DNA of 64,000 bases from JACJWR01 sp963842975 (GCA_963842975.1 CAWJIH010000004.1:310001-374000), one strand, 5' to 3'; positions 8,388-18,039 are shown, counted from the stretch's first letter. The notes: a model not told the origin generated them from the sequence alone. Translations and numbers: made by a program.

Positions 8388-9779
8388 ATGGCAATCGACG
8401 ACACCGTCCGGCAGCACAAGTACACGCTGACCGAAGACGAAATGCCCACGGCCTGGTACAACATCGTCGCCGACCTCCCCGAGCCGCCGCCTCCGCCGCT
8501 GCATCCGGGGACAAAGCAGCCGGTCGGCCCGGAGGACCTCGCTCCGCTGTTCCCGATGGGTCTGATCGAGCAGGAAGTCACCACCGAGCGCTACGTCGAC
8601 ATCCCCGGCGGGGTACTCGACGTCTACCGCCAGTGGCGGCCCTCGCCGCTGTTCCGGGCTCGTCGCCTTGAGCAACTCCTCGACACACCGGCCCGCATCT
8701 ACTACAAGTACGAGGGCGTCTCGCCGGCTGGATCGCACAAGCCGAACACCGCGGTACCGCAGGCCTATTACAACGCCATCGAAGGGGTCCGCAAGCTCAC
8801 CACTGAGACCGGTGCTGGCCAGTGGGGCACGGCGCTGGCTTTCGCCTGCGCGCTCTACGGGCTGGAGTGCGAAATCTGGCAGGTGGGGGCTTCATTCGAT
8901 GCCAAGCCCTACCGCCGCCTCATGATCGAGGTATTCGGGGGTGAGGTTCACCGTTCCCCGTCGGACCTCACCGAGGCGGGCCGGCGGCTGGCGCAGGACC
9001 CGCGTAACCACAGCGGGTCGCTGGGTATCGCAATCTCCGAGGCGGTCGAGGCCGCCGTGGCCGACCCGACCGTGCGCTATGCCCTCGGGTCAGTGCTCAA
9101 CCACGTGCTGCTGCACCAGACGATCATCGGCGAAGAGGCACTGTTGCAGATGGAACAAGCCGGCGATACCCCCACCCTGATCGTGGGGTGCACCGGCGGT
9201 GGCTCGAACTTCGCCGGGCTGTCCTTCCCGTTCCTGCGCGAGAAGCTAGCTGGCAAGATCGATCCGCGGATTCTGGCCGTGGAGCCAGCCTCCTGCCCGT
9301 CCCTCACACATGGCACCTACGCCTATGACTTCGGCGACACAGCTGGCATGACCCCGTTGATGAAGATGCACACCCTCGGCCACGACTTCGTGCCGGACCC
9401 CATCCACGCCGGAGGCCTGCGCTACCACGGGATGGCGCCGCTCATCTCCCACATCTACGAACTTGGACTCATGGATGCCGTGGCGGTGCCGCAGACTGAA
9501 TGTTTCTCAGCGGCGGTGAAATTCGCCCGAACTGAGGGGATCGTGCCTGCCCCGGAGCCGACCCACGCCCTAGCGATGGCGATCCGCGAGGCGCAGAAGG
9601 CGAAAGAAACCGGCGAGGAGACGGTGATCCTCACGGCGTTGTGCGGCCACGGCCACTTCGATCTGACCGCCTACGACGCCTACCTGTCCGGCGCGATGGA
9701 GGACGAGAAGGTCAGTGAAGAGCGATTCGCGGAGGCGCTCTCGACCCTCCCAGAGGTTCCAGTCGCTGCCTGCGACTGA
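8388..9779 (+). CDS. trpB: Tryptophan synthase beta-like protein TrpB2
   Basis: A PLP enzyme of the TrpB2 type, 463 residues, joining indole and serine to make tryptophan. TrpB2 proteins often act without TrpA and may salvage indole. Visible motifs are RPSPLFRARRLEQLL, the PLP lysine in SPAGSHKPNTA, the phosphate-binding GCTGGGSNF, and the long N-terminal extension typical of TrpB2 (MPTAWYNIVADLPEPPPPPL). No other trp gene is adjacent, which favours the stand-alone subtype. The start has AAGGAG nine bases upstream. Transcription probably ends at the strong hairpin downstream. Confidence 0.93.
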   Translation: MAIDDTVRQHKYTLTEDEMPTAWYNIVADLPEPPPPPLHPGTKQPVGPEDLAPLFPMGLIEQEVTTERYVDIPGGVLDVYRQWRPSPLFRARRLEQLLDTPARIYYKYEGVSPAGSHKPNTAVPQAYYNAIEGVRKLTTETGAGQWGTALAFACALYGLECEIWQVGASFDAKPYRRLMIEVFGGEVHRSPSDLTEAGRRLAQDPRNHSGSLGIAISEAVEAAVADPTVRYALGSVLNHVLLHQTIIGEEALLQMEQAGDTPTLIVGCTGGGSNFAGLSFPFLREKLAGKIDPRILAVEPASCPSLTHGTYAYDFGDTAGMTPLMKMHTLGHDFVPDPIHAGGLRYHGMAPLISHIYELGLMDAVAVPQTECFSAAVKFARTEGIVPAPEPTHALAMAIREAQKAKETGEETVILTALCGHGHFDLTAYDAYLSGAMEDEKVSEERFAEALSTLPEVPVAACD

Positions 9780-9811
9780 GGGATTCGACGGGGCTGCACT
9801 GCCGCACAGAC

Positions 9812-9850
9812 ACCAGTGGCTCCGCCAGCACATCTGGCGGAGCCACTGGT
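9812..9850. terminator. Perfect 17-bp hairpin between convergent genes
   Basis: Bases 9812-9828 and 9834-9850 are perfect inverted repeats of 17 bp separated by the loop CACAT. The hairpin sits between the convergent stops of trpB2 and the DUF4190 gene, so it can serve both strands. There is no T-tract, as is usual in high-GC actinobacteria. Confidence 0.8.
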
Positions 9851-9869
9851 ATCAGGAAAGAGGCGATTG

Positions 9870-10268
9870 CTAGCCGAGGTTGCCTTCGAAGTTGAACCCT
9901 CCCAGGGCCCAGGTGATTACCGTGATGACGGAGAGCACCACCCCGATGATCCCAAGAATCATGCCGGCGGTGGCCATGCCGCCGTTGGTCGCAAGCCCCT
10001 CAGCGGCCTTCTTGCGGCCCATCACACCGAATACGAGGGCCAACACCGACATGATGAAACTGCCGCAGCAGAACAGACCGAGAATGCCCAAGACCAGCGA
10101 TGCGGTTCCCATGCCGTTTTGGGGAGACACCGGCATCGCACCGCCGACCGGGTAGCCACCACCAATAGGTGGCATCCCGCCACCAGGCGGCGGCGGAGGC
10201 GGTGGGGGTGGGGTACTTGCGCCACCACCGGGAGGTGGGGGAGGAGGAGGTGGTGGTGGTGTACTCAT
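9870..10268 (-). CDS. DUF4190 proline-rich membrane protein
   Basis: A 132-residue protein with two polyproline runs near the N-terminus separated by GGGAST, a glycine-rich linker, then two membrane helices with the DUF4190 pattern (LVLGILGLFCCGSFIMSVLALVFG and a second helix around MILGIIGVVLSVITVI, with GRKKAAEG between them). The function is unknown; such proteins are small envelope components with a disordered cytoplasmic tail. ATG 10268 was chosen because a GGAG lies upstream on the minus strand; an in-frame start twelve codons earlier is less likely. The proline codon runs make this part repetitive. Confidence 0.85.
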   Translation of the reverse strand: MSTPPPPPPPPPPGGGASTPPPPPPPPPGGGMPPIGGGYPVGGAMPVSPQNGMGTASLVLGILGLFCCGSFIMSVLALVFGVMGRKKAAEGLATNGGMATAGMILGIIGVVLSVITVITWALGGFNFEGNLG

Positions 10269-10375
10269 GGGTGCTCCAATCCGCGGATGTGGGCTTTCGA
10301 TCAACAGGCTAGCGCGCAGGTGCCAGGCGGCGGACTCAGGTCCGGCAGCGGGTTTGCGCGAATGCGCTTGTGATG

Positions 10376-11568
10376 CTAAAGACGCGCCATGGTGGTGCGG
10401 TCCCGGCCTTGGGACTTTGCAGCCCGTAGGGCCTGATCAGCCCGGCTGAGCATGGCCCAAGCGGTTTGGCCGGGTTCGCGGGCGGTGAGGTGATCCAGGC
10501 GTGGTCCGGTATGGGCGCAGATGCCGGCGCTCATCGTGACGGTCAACTCGGGATGAATCGACGTCCAGTCATGGGCTGCGACTCGGGCGCGCACATCGTC
10601 GACGACCCGCGGGCGCAGCAGCTGCGGTGGTCCCGGGCATCAGCAGCGCGAATTCTTCGCCTCCATAGCGCGCAACCAGGTCGCCATCGCGGAGGCTCCC
10701 GGCCAGAATCGACGCGATTTCTTGCAGGACCGCATCCCCGACCGAGTAGGAGAGTCGGTCGTTGATCAACTTGAAGGAGTCGACATCCAGGATGGCCACG
10801 GCAGCTGTGGGCCCAAGGATTCGGTTGAGGTTCTGATCCAGGTAACGCCGGTTGAGCAGACCAGTCAGGGGATCACGGACGACCGATTCCTGCAGCCGCC
10901 GGGCCAGCGCCTTTCGTGCTTCGATTGCTTCGGCAAGTTCAACAGAGCGCTGTGCGATCGCGGCCGTGATTTGATCGTTCACTGCGGAGATCTCAGCGGC
11001 TTGCCGGGAGGCCACAAGTTGGGCTGCGACAGCCTGTTCGGCCATCCGGTCGAAGGTGCGAAGCAGAAAGAAAGCGGACGTCAGACTGAGCAAGAACAGA
11101 GCAGCCCCGCTGACCAGCAAGGCTGGCCGGGCGACAGCCACGGTGGACTCCGGCGTGGTGAGCACAATCATGGCAGCCAGGGCAAACGTTGAACCAGCAA
11201 ACACCCACCAGCGGTATCGCTGCTGCACAACAAGCAAACCGAGGACACACGCCATCCCGACGATAGAAGGCATTCGTGGACATGTTGCCGGTCGTCACTG
11301 GCTCCACCATCGGGACCACAATCGCGGCAACAGCGAGGATGCCGGCGGCTGCTCGGTGGTAGCCCTTCCGGTTCAGAACCCCGGCGCCTCCCACGACCAA
11401 CGAGGCGGCGAGTGTCGATGCCGCTGAGAGTTTCCCATTCGGTACGAACCAGAAGGCAACCGACATGGCAATCAGACTGACCACCAAAATCGGGACCATC
11501 AGTCTCACCACACGGGACGAACTCTCCCGCTGCACGTCGATCGGAGCAGCCGTGTCGTTGGTGTCCAC
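10376..11568 (-). pseudogene. Membrane diguanylate cyclase (GGDEF), two frameshifts
   Basis: Predicted membrane-bound diguanylate cyclase. From the ATG at 11568 there is a multi-helix membrane region (VVRLMVPILVVSLIAMSVAF, then a second block ending FLLRTFDRM), a coiled linker and a GGDEF domain with DPLTGLLNRRYL and ARYGGEEFALL. An RxxD inhibition site (RDGD) lies five residues upstream. The frame changes near 11270 (an extra A before ATGCCTTCT) and near 10611-10613 (an extra G on the plus strand), after which RVVDDVRARVAAHDW and the normal end LSRADQALRAAKSQGRD are read. Removing these two bases gives about 395 residues. It is a paralogue of the next gene upstream: compare TGNMST--MPS with TGNLFSSPMF. 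It is decayed or mis-sequenced. Confidence 0.7.
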
Positions 11569-11625
11569 TGGGGCGTACGTATTCGCCTGCCAAGGGCGGA
11601 GTACCCGGTGGCTGGGTGGCCGGAT

Positions 11626-12868
11626 TCATATCCCAGCGCCCGATGCCGCAGTGGTGCCGCGCCGGCGTTGGAGGTCCGCGCTGGCAAGATCAAGTAGACG
11701 CTCGGGCTCGCTTCCAGCAGGCTCTCGTCCGGTCTCAGCGACGGTTCCGTCGAATAGCGCCACGCCGTACACCATAGAAATCCGAATAGGTGGCTCGGAC
11801 AGTACATCGCGCTGCGACAAGGTGGCCTGCACTTCGCGCAGCACCCGCTCCACCGTCGGACCATCCGAATCAGGCGCCAGCACGATGAACTCGTCACCGC
11901 CGAAGCGGGTCAAAATCGTGTCGTCGGGTAGCGATTCGGAGAGGATCTCGCTGGCCCGCGTGAGCACCTGATCGCCGACGGCGTGGGAATAGGTGTCGTT
12001 GACTTCCTTGAACTTCACCAGGTCGATCATGGCGACTCCAAGGGTGTGCCCCTGACGCTTGGCGAGGGCGATGTGGCGAGGCAGTTCCTCGTCAAGGAAT
12101 CTGCGGTTGTAGAGCCCTGTGAGATAGTCGCGCATGGATGTGGTTTCAAGTTTTTCGACGAGTTCGTCGGTTTGCGCCAGCACATCTCTAAGGTCCCTGG
12201 TGGCGATCTGGACGGTTCGCTCGAGGTCGCGCCGGGCTTGTTCGCTCTGATCCGCCAGCTGGTTGGCACGGTCGCGGGCAAGGAAGGCAAGGATCAAGGT
12301 GGATTGGCTAGCCCGCAGCCCAAGGTAACCGAGCAAGACAGCAAGAACGGAAATGGCGGCTCCGTTGAAGGTAGCGCGGACCACTCCAACGGTGTGGTCG
12401 CCTCATCCGTGGTCACCAGGGCGAGCAGCGCGAGGGCCGCCACCCCCGCCAAGTGCGATGGCTACCCGCAGACGACGTTCGGCGACCAGCACCAGAAAGA
12501 AAGTGGCCATCGGCAGGAACATGGGCGAACTGAATAGGTTCCCGGTGATCATGGGGCGGATCAGGATGCCACCTAGGAGAGTCACGAAGGCAAGCCAAAA
12601 CGCCACATTGAAGGCCCCACGCTTCGCCAGCAGGGAACCCAAACCCAGCAGCAGGCTCACCGCTAGCGGCACGAACCACAACGCAGCCGAAAACACCCAA
12701 CAGTGCCAGGACCGTCAAGCAAGCCATCGACGCCGAACCCCAGCCGAGCATGTTGGCCAGCCAGTTTTGCCTGCGCGCGGTGTCGAGAGTGTGCACCGAG
12801 GTGACGGCATCGGATTCCATGTCTGCAACGGACGCCTTGGCCGCGGCCCGAGCCTCCTGACCAGACAT
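11626..12868 (-). pseudogene. Membrane diguanylate cyclase (GGDEF), three frameshifts
   Basis: Second membrane diguanylate cyclase of a tandem pair. A soluble N-terminus (MSGQEARAAAKASVADMESD) leads to several helices, a coiled segment (QSEQARRDLERTVQIATRDL) and an intact GGDEF domain with YLTGLYNRRFLDEE and RFGGDEFIVLAP. Unlike the other two cyclases here, the inhibition-site position reads PDDT, not RxxD. The coding frame shifts at C-run 12695-12697, at the CCCCC run 12443-12447, and again near 12386; after the first correction the protein reads VFSAALWFVPLAVSLLL, then GVAALALLALVTTDEATT. The start is supported by TAGGCT 6 nt before ATG 12868. The catalytic half (11626-12384) is unbroken. 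Confidence 0.7.
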
Positions 12869-12874
12869 GTGTCG

Positions 12875-12880
12875 AGCCTA
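12875..12880 (-). promoter_or_regulatory. -10 hexamer TAGGCT, leaderless start
   Basis: On the minus strand TAGGCT is followed by six bases (CGACAC) and then the ATG of the cyclase gene, leaving no space for a ribosome binding site. Confidence 0.5.
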
Positions 12881-12945
12881 AGGCGTTGCCGAACCCGACG
12901 GTAGCCCGGTTGTCTGATCAGCGTGCTTGCGGTGTGCGGCAGCTC

Positions 12946-12951
12946 TAGGGT
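12946..12951 (+). promoter_or_regulatory. -10 hexamer TAGGGT, leaderless start
   Basis: TAGGGT is followed by CGGGCC and ATG 12958. It marks the true start of the HerA-like gene even though the frame from this ATG is broken after 12 codons. Confidence 0.5.
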
Positions 12952-12957
12952 CGGGCC

Positions 12958-15315
12958 ATGGCTGAACTTCGTCTGGGTCGACGCGGAGTCGGATGAATCC
13001 GCTGGGCAATCCGAGGTGACCGTGGACACCGAGGATCTGGTGACCCATGCCGTCATTGTTGGCATGACCGGGTCGGGGAAGACCGGACTCGGGGTGGGTT
13101 TGATCGAGGAGACTTTGGCGGCCGGGGTGCCGACGCTGCTGATCGATCCCAAAGGCGACCTCACGAATCTGGCGCTGGTCTTTCCCGAACTCGCTCCGGC
13201 GGACTTCGAGCCTTGGGTGGATCCTGCCCAGGCGAAGAACGCTGGCAAGACCACCGCTGACTTCGCGGCGGAGCAGGCCGGGTTGTGGCGCGATGGACTG
13301 GCCGGCTGGGGTATCGGTTCCGCGGAGTTGCGAACCTACCGGGATTCGCATGACGTCGTGATCTACACACCGGGGTCGACGGCTGGTGTGCCGCTTAATG
13401 TGCTCGGTTCGTTGGCAGCCCCTGGAACTGATGATCCGGAGGTGATCGCGGATGAGGTGGAGGGATACGTCACCGGCCTGCTTTCGCTGGTGGGAATCGA
13501 TGCTGACCCGTTGGCGAGTAGGGAGCACATCCTGCTGTCCAACCTCATCGCTGCTGCGTGGCAGTCAGGGGAAACAATCGACCTCGCGACGTTGTTGGCG
13601 CGCGTGCAGCAACCACCAATGCGCAAGTTGGGCGTTTTCGAACTCGACCAGTTCTTCCCGCCGAAGGACCGAATGGCCTTCGCGATCAAACTCAATGGCG
13701 TGCTCGCCGCACCCACCTTTGCCACTTGGATGACCGGCGAGCCCATCGATATGGATCGCATGTTATTCACCGCCGCAGGCAAACCCCGTTGCGCGGTGAT
13801 CACCACCGCTCACCTCACCGACGAGGAGCGGCTGAGTGCTACCTCGATGGTGTTGAGCAAACTCGTCACCTGGATGCGCCGCCAGAGTGGCACGACCGAT
13901 CTGCGGGTGATGCTCTACCTGGATGAGGTCGCGGGCTATCTCCCGCCGACGGCGAATCCGCCGACCAAGAAACCGCTGCTGCTGCTGATGAAGCAGGCGA
14001 GAGCCTTTGGTGTGGGCGTCGTGCTCTCGACCCAAAACCCGGTCGACATCGACTACAAAGCGCTGAGCAATGCCGGGACTTGGTTCGTTGGCCGTCTCAG
14101 CACGGATCAGGACCGTGCCAGGCTGATCGACGGGATGGCGAACACGTCTTCCGGGGTTGATCCGCGGACCATCGCAGACACCATCGCCGGACTCGGAAAG
14201 CGCCAGTTCGTGTTGCGCAAGGCGGACGGCGACGTGGCCGTGTTCGGCACCAAATGGGCGCGGAGTTACCTGCGCGGGCCTATGACGCGGGCTCAGATCC
14301 AGGTCGTGAACGCCGATTCGGCTGGGGCTCAGCCCGCCGGCTCCAGCGCACCACAGCCGGCGGGCACGCCAGCCCCGGCCGCTGCCGGCCTCACGGACGA
14401 TGAAACAACGGTGATGCCCAAAGTTGCTGAGGGAACCGAGGTTTTCTTTGTTGATCCCGCGGCCGGCTGGCTGCCGACGGTTGGGGCGGTGCCGCCGGCG
14501 GCGTCGAATCAGCGACTCGAGGCGGCGGCGGTGGCTCGGGTGCTCCTGCGGTACGACGACGCAAAGCGGGCATCGTCCAGGACGATGAATACGAGGCGGT
14601 GATTTTCCCGCTCCCAGCGAGCACTGCCTCGCTCACCCCGACCGTCGTGGACTACGACGATCGTGACCTGGTAACCCAAGCTCCGACTGCGGCGGTCCAC
14701 TTTGCTCTGCCCAAGGCAAAGATTGATGCCAAGACGTACTGGAACACGTTGCGCCGTGACCTCACCGACTACCTGGTACACAGCGCCCGACTTGAGGTGT
14801 TCAGCAATCCCGAGTTGAAGGTGTACAGCCGCGTCGGGGAGTCCCAGGCGCAGTTCACCGAACGGTGCGCGGTGCTTGCGCAGGAACAGGCTGACGCAAA
14901 GGTGGCGGCGCTGAAGACGAAGTATGACTCCAAGTTGCGCACCCTCCGTACCCGACTCGACGCCGCTGAAGACAAGGCGGAAGCAGCCGCAGCGGCCCGA
15001 AACACCGGGATGATGTCGGAGGTTGGATCGGTGCTCGGAGGTTTCCTCGGTGGCCGTAAGTCATCGTCTGCCATCGCCTCCGCTGCGAGGCGGGCGCAAG
15101 GTGCGCACACCAGAGTCAAGCAAGCCGAAGCCAAGGTCGGCGAGATCTCAGGGCAAGTCGCGGATATCGAAGCTGAATTCGCCGCAGAGGTCACCCGGAT
15201 CGAAGCGGAGTGGGCGAAGAAGGCCGCACACGTGACGCCAACAGCGATTTCCGCGAAGAAGACCAACGTGCGGGTGACGGATCTGCATCTGGTCTGGTTG
15301 CCGGTGTCGACTTGA
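12958..15315 (+). pseudogene. HerA/DUF853-like ATPase, two frameshifts
   Basis: A large P-loop ATPase of the HerA/FtsK-like group, common in actinobacteria and of unclear role. Motifs are Walker A VGMTGSGKTGLG, the following LIDPKGDLTNL, Walker B VMLYLDEVAGYLPP and the STQNPVDIDY segment. The C-terminal third is coiled coil (roughly 14890-15220). From ATG 12958 the frame reads MAELRLGRRG and stops after 12 codons; removing one G near 12976 gives LGRRESDESAGQ and joins the main frame. Near 14563 a missing G makes the frame end at 14602; restoring it reads AKRGIVQDDEYEAVIFPLPA and continues to 15315. Corrected length is about 785 residues, normal for the family. I think both are sequence errors and the gene is intact. 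Confidence 0.78.
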
Positions 15316-15367
15316 GGGTGTTCTAAGGTTGGGTCGCCCTTGGATGCCGAGGCGAGGAGCAGGGCCC

Positions 15368-15706
15368 ATGAAGTTGATCACTGTGATGGTCAAACCTTTC
15401 CGGCTCGAACCACTCAAGGCTGCTCTCAAGGCCGCTGGGGTGGGTGGGCTCACTGTGATCGAATCCAGCGGTCATGGACGTCAAGGTGGGCACATTGAGG
15501 TCTACCGCGGTGCGGAGTACCGCGTCGAACTGATCCCAAAGTTGAAGGTCGAGATCCTCGTCGACGACGACGATGTACCCAGCGTGATCGACGTCATCAC
15601 GTCGGCTATTCGCACCGGAAAAACCGGTGATGGCAAGGTGTGGATTGCCCCGGTTGAGGATGTCCTGCGAGTTCGCACCAGAGAACATGGGCAGGATGCC
15701 ATCTGA
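15368..15706 (+). CDS. PII-family nitrogen regulatory protein
   Basis: A 112-residue trimeric signal protein of the PII family, which senses 2-oxoglutarate and ATP/ADP and controls nitrogen metabolism. The T-loop runs through SSGHGRQGGHIEVYRGAEY, with the modifiable Tyr51 conserved in RGAEY, and the C-terminal signature VITSAIRTGKTGDGKVWI is complete. It is not next to amtB or glnA, the usual partners, so its target is unclear from context. The start has GAGGAG upstream. The downstream DUF3159 gene overlaps its last bases, so the two are probably co-translated. Confidence 0.88.
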   Translation: MKLITVMVKPFRLEPLKAALKAAGVGGLTVIESSGHGRQGGHIEVYRGAEYRVELIPKLKVEILVDDDDVPSVIDVITSAIRTGKTGDGKVWIAPVEDVLRVRTREHGQDAI

Positions 15707-16370
15707 GGCGCCGAGCCCACACCATCACAATCCACTCCACGGTTTGCTGGGCGGCAAGCGTGGCGCTTTGGAATCCGGCCTACCAAGTGTGGTGTTCGTC
15801 AGTGCCTATCTGTTGTCTGGCTCCGAACTCACCCCAGCGCTGATCGCGGCTTTGGCAACCGCGGGCGTGCTCGCAGCGGCGCGCCTCTGGCGGCGGGAGA
15901 AGCCAGTGCGGGTGGTGGGCGGTCTGGCTGCTGTCGCCGTAGCCGCGGTGGTCGCAGCGCGCACTGGAAACGCCGCTGACTACTTCCTGCCGAGCCTGCT
16001 TGCGAACGTGGCCTCGGCGTTGGTGTGGGCCGCATCGATTACGGCTGGCTGGCCGATGCTGGGCGTGGTCGTCGGGTTCGCTCTAGGCCAGCGCACCAGT
16101 TGGCGCGGCGACCCCGATCTGGTCCGGGCCTACTCGCGAGCTTCGTGGATCTGGGCGGCGTCGTTTCTGGTGCGCGCCGGGGTGAACACTCCGCTCTACC
16201 TGGCGGACAACCTGGTGGGGCTAGGAATTTCCCGCGTCCTGCTGGGCTGGCCGATGGTCCTCGGAGTCATTGCGCTGTCGTGGGTGACGATCAGTCGAAC
16301 CTTGCCCGCACACCACCCTGGTGTCATGCACCCGCAGATCCCCTCGCCGTCGGGCAACGGGACCCCATAG
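15696..16370 (+). CDS. DUF3159 membrane protein
   Basis: A 224-residue integral membrane protein of the DUF3159 family, with about six helices after a short histidine-rich start (HHHNPLHGLLGGKRGALESGLP). Characteristic stretches are GFALGQRTSWRGDPDLVRAY and LVRAGVNTPLYL. The function is unknown. The ATG at 15696 lies inside the end of the PII gene (11-nt overlap), implying translational coupling. The conserved glycine-rich opening LLGGKRGALES appears right after this start. Confidence 0.85.
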   Translation: MPSEAPSPHHHNPLHGLLGGKRGALESGLPSVVFVSAYLLSGSELTPALIAALATAGVLAAARLWRREKPVRVVGGLAAVAVAAVVAARTGNAADYFLPSLLANVASALVWAASITAGWPMLGVVVGFALGQRTSWRGDPDLVRAYSRASWIWAASFLVRAGVNTPLYLADNLVGLGISRVLLGWPMVLGVIALSWVTISRTLPAHHPGVMHPQIPSPSGNGTP

Positions 16371-16388
16371 CGCGTATCGTCCCGCGGT

Positions 16389-16820
16389 ATGAGCGTATCT
16401 GGATCAGAAACCATCACCATCAATGCACCGGTCGCCGACGTGCTGGCCATCGTCCGAGACATCGACGGTCAACCCTCCTGGTTCCCCGGAAACCTCGATG
16501 CCGAGGTCCTCGAGACCGACGCTGATGGTCTGCCGGTGAAGGCCCGCATGGTCAACGACGTCAAGGTCGCAAAGGACGAGTTCGAACTCGCCTACACGCA
16601 CACCGACAACTCGATCGCCTGGCGGCTGGTTGCCCCAAGCAAGGCGCAGAAGGCGCAAGAGGGTTCGTGGACGCTGGTCGACAAGGGCGGCGCCACCGAG
16701 GCAACCATGAAACTGACCATCGACAGCGCGCTGCCGTTGCCCGGCTTCATGCAGAAGAAGGTGCTCAAGGACACCCTCAACGGGGCAACGAAGTCGTTGA
16801 AGAAGCACGCCGAGAAGTAA
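16389..16820 (+). CDS. SRPBCC (polyketide cyclase/START-like) protein
   Basis: A 143-residue soluble protein with the START-like fold. It opens with SETITINAPVADVLAIVRDI, followed by QPSWFPGNLDAEVLE and a C-terminal amphipathic helix (VLKDTLNGATKSLKKHAEK). This matches small SRPBCC proteins common in actinobacteria that bind a hydrophobic ligand in a deep pocket. The substrate is unknown. TATCGT lies 8 nt before the ATG, so the transcript may be leaderless. Confidence 0.82.
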   Translation: MSVSGSETITINAPVADVLAIVRDIDGQPSWFPGNLDAEVLETDADGLPVKARMVNDVKVAKDEFELAYTHTDNSIAWRLVAPSKAQKAQEGSWTLVDKGGATEATMKLTIDSALPLPGFMQKKVLKDTLNGATKSLKKHAEK

Positions 16821-16919
16821 CGCCTCGTACGGGGTCTGCTTTGCCGCCCGGGTAGCACCCTGGGGCTATCGTGGGGTGCATCCTCGATTTTCGGGGTGTT
16901 CCTGGCAGGGGAGGTTGGC

Positions 16920-17588
16920 GTGGGCGGGGCGATCCGGGTGGGGCTGCTCGACGACCACGAGGTCGTGGCCGTCAGCATCGGACGACTTCTGGCGCATGAC
17001 TACCCTGACCTTGACCTGTGTTGGACGGGGGTGGAGTACACGGAACTCTGCGACCGCATGGCCACTGGGCTCGTCCTAGACGTGTGTGTGCTTGATGTGA
17101 TGCTCGGAGCAGCCAACCCACCAGCGGCGTTGATCGCCAGGGAGTTGACCGACCGGGGCGTCTCCTGTCTGTTGCTTTCGATGCTCACTGGCGGTGTTGT
17201 GCTGAGGGAGGCGCTACTGGAAGGCGGCGCCGCAGGATATGTGTGCAAGTCGGACTCGGCAGATCATCTAGCGGAAGCCATCCGAAAGGTCGCCGAGGGA
17301 GGTTTGGCGCTCGACGGGCTCGCTCCGGTGGTGGCCGGGCGGGTGTCGATACCCCGTTTGAGCGACCGCGAACGCCAGGTGATGGTCCTCTACGCCCAGG
17401 GTCTTCCGCTGCGAGTGATCGCGCACAGACTCAATGTCACCGAAAATACGTGTAACGAGTACCTCAAGCGGGTTCGGCGCAAATATGCCCAGGTCGGGCG
17501 CACTGTGCGGGCGAAGGGCGAGCTGCTGCGAGCAGCGGTGGAGGATGGGTACATCAACCTCGAACAGTGGCCGCAAGACGATGACTGA
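16920..17588 (+). CDS. LuxR/NarL-type response regulator
   Basis: Cytosolic DNA-binding response regulator, 222 residues. The receiver has the acidic pair in LLDDHE (residues 11-12), the phosphoacceptor Asp59 in VCVLDVMLG and the conserved Lys110 in GYVCKSDS. The C-terminal LuxR helix-turn-helix starts at LSDRERQVMVLYAQG and ends VRRKYAQVGR. I chose GTG 16920, preceded by GGGGAGG, over an upstream GTG. The nearest kinase is the large tandem histidine kinase encoded convergently at 18658-21048, the likely partner. The next gene overlaps its stop (ATGACTGA). Confidence 0.88.
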   Translation: MGGAIRVGLLDDHEVVAVSIGRLLAHDYPDLDLCWTGVEYTELCDRMATGLVLDVCVLDVMLGAANPPAALIARELTDRGVSCLLLSMLTGGVVLREALLEGGAAGYVCKSDSADHLAEAIRKVAEGGLALDGLAPVVAGRVSIPRLSDRERQVMVLYAQGLPLRVIAHRLNVTENTCNEYLKRVRRKYAQVGRTVRAKGELLRAAVEDGYINLEQWPQDDD

Positions 17589-18036
17589 GCACTCGCCAGG
17601 TTCCACCGTCCAGCAGGCGCCGAGCGTGCAGCCGGCGTCAAGTCGTCAGTGGTGGTGGGTGCTCGGGGGTGCCCTAGCGGTGGCCCTAATGATCGGAACC
17701 GGATGGTGGTGGACTCAGCGCCCGGTGCCGGCGGAACAGGCTGAAGCCAGGATTTGCGACACCTACCGGGCTTTTGTCCAGTCGATGCAGGGCACAGGGC
17801 TGTCCAGCCAAGCGCAACGGCGGTATCAGACCACCAAATTGATCGCGATGGCCCAGCAGCTGGAGGGACCCCCGCAGGCCAACGCAGAGCCCGTTGATCA
17901 GGGCGCCGCCCGGCTCCAACGGGTGCTGAATCTACCGTCGGCCACGTATCGAGAGGCCTACGTCAATGCTCGACCCATTGCGGTGTACTGCGGAGTTGAC
18001 CCCCGGACCGGACAAGTCGCGGGGTACCTGCCCTAA
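17581..18036 (+). CDS. Hypothetical single-pass membrane protein
   Basis: A 151-residue protein with a short cytoplasmic N-terminus, one membrane helix (WWWVLGGALAVALMIGTGWWW) and an exported helical domain with two cysteines (ARICDTYRAFVQSM and AVYCGVDPRTG). I do not recognise the family. Its ATG overlaps the stop of the response regulator gene, so the two are one transcript and its role probably lies in the same signalling pathway. Confidence 0.7.
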   Translation: MTEHSPGSTVQQAPSVQPASSRQWWWVLGGALAVALMIGTGWWWTQRPVPAEQAEARICDTYRAFVQSMQGTGLSSQAQRRYQTTKLIAMAQQLEGPPQANAEPVDQGAARLQRVLNLPSATYREAYVNARPIAVYCGVDPRTGQVAGYLP

Positions 18037-18039
18037 GGG

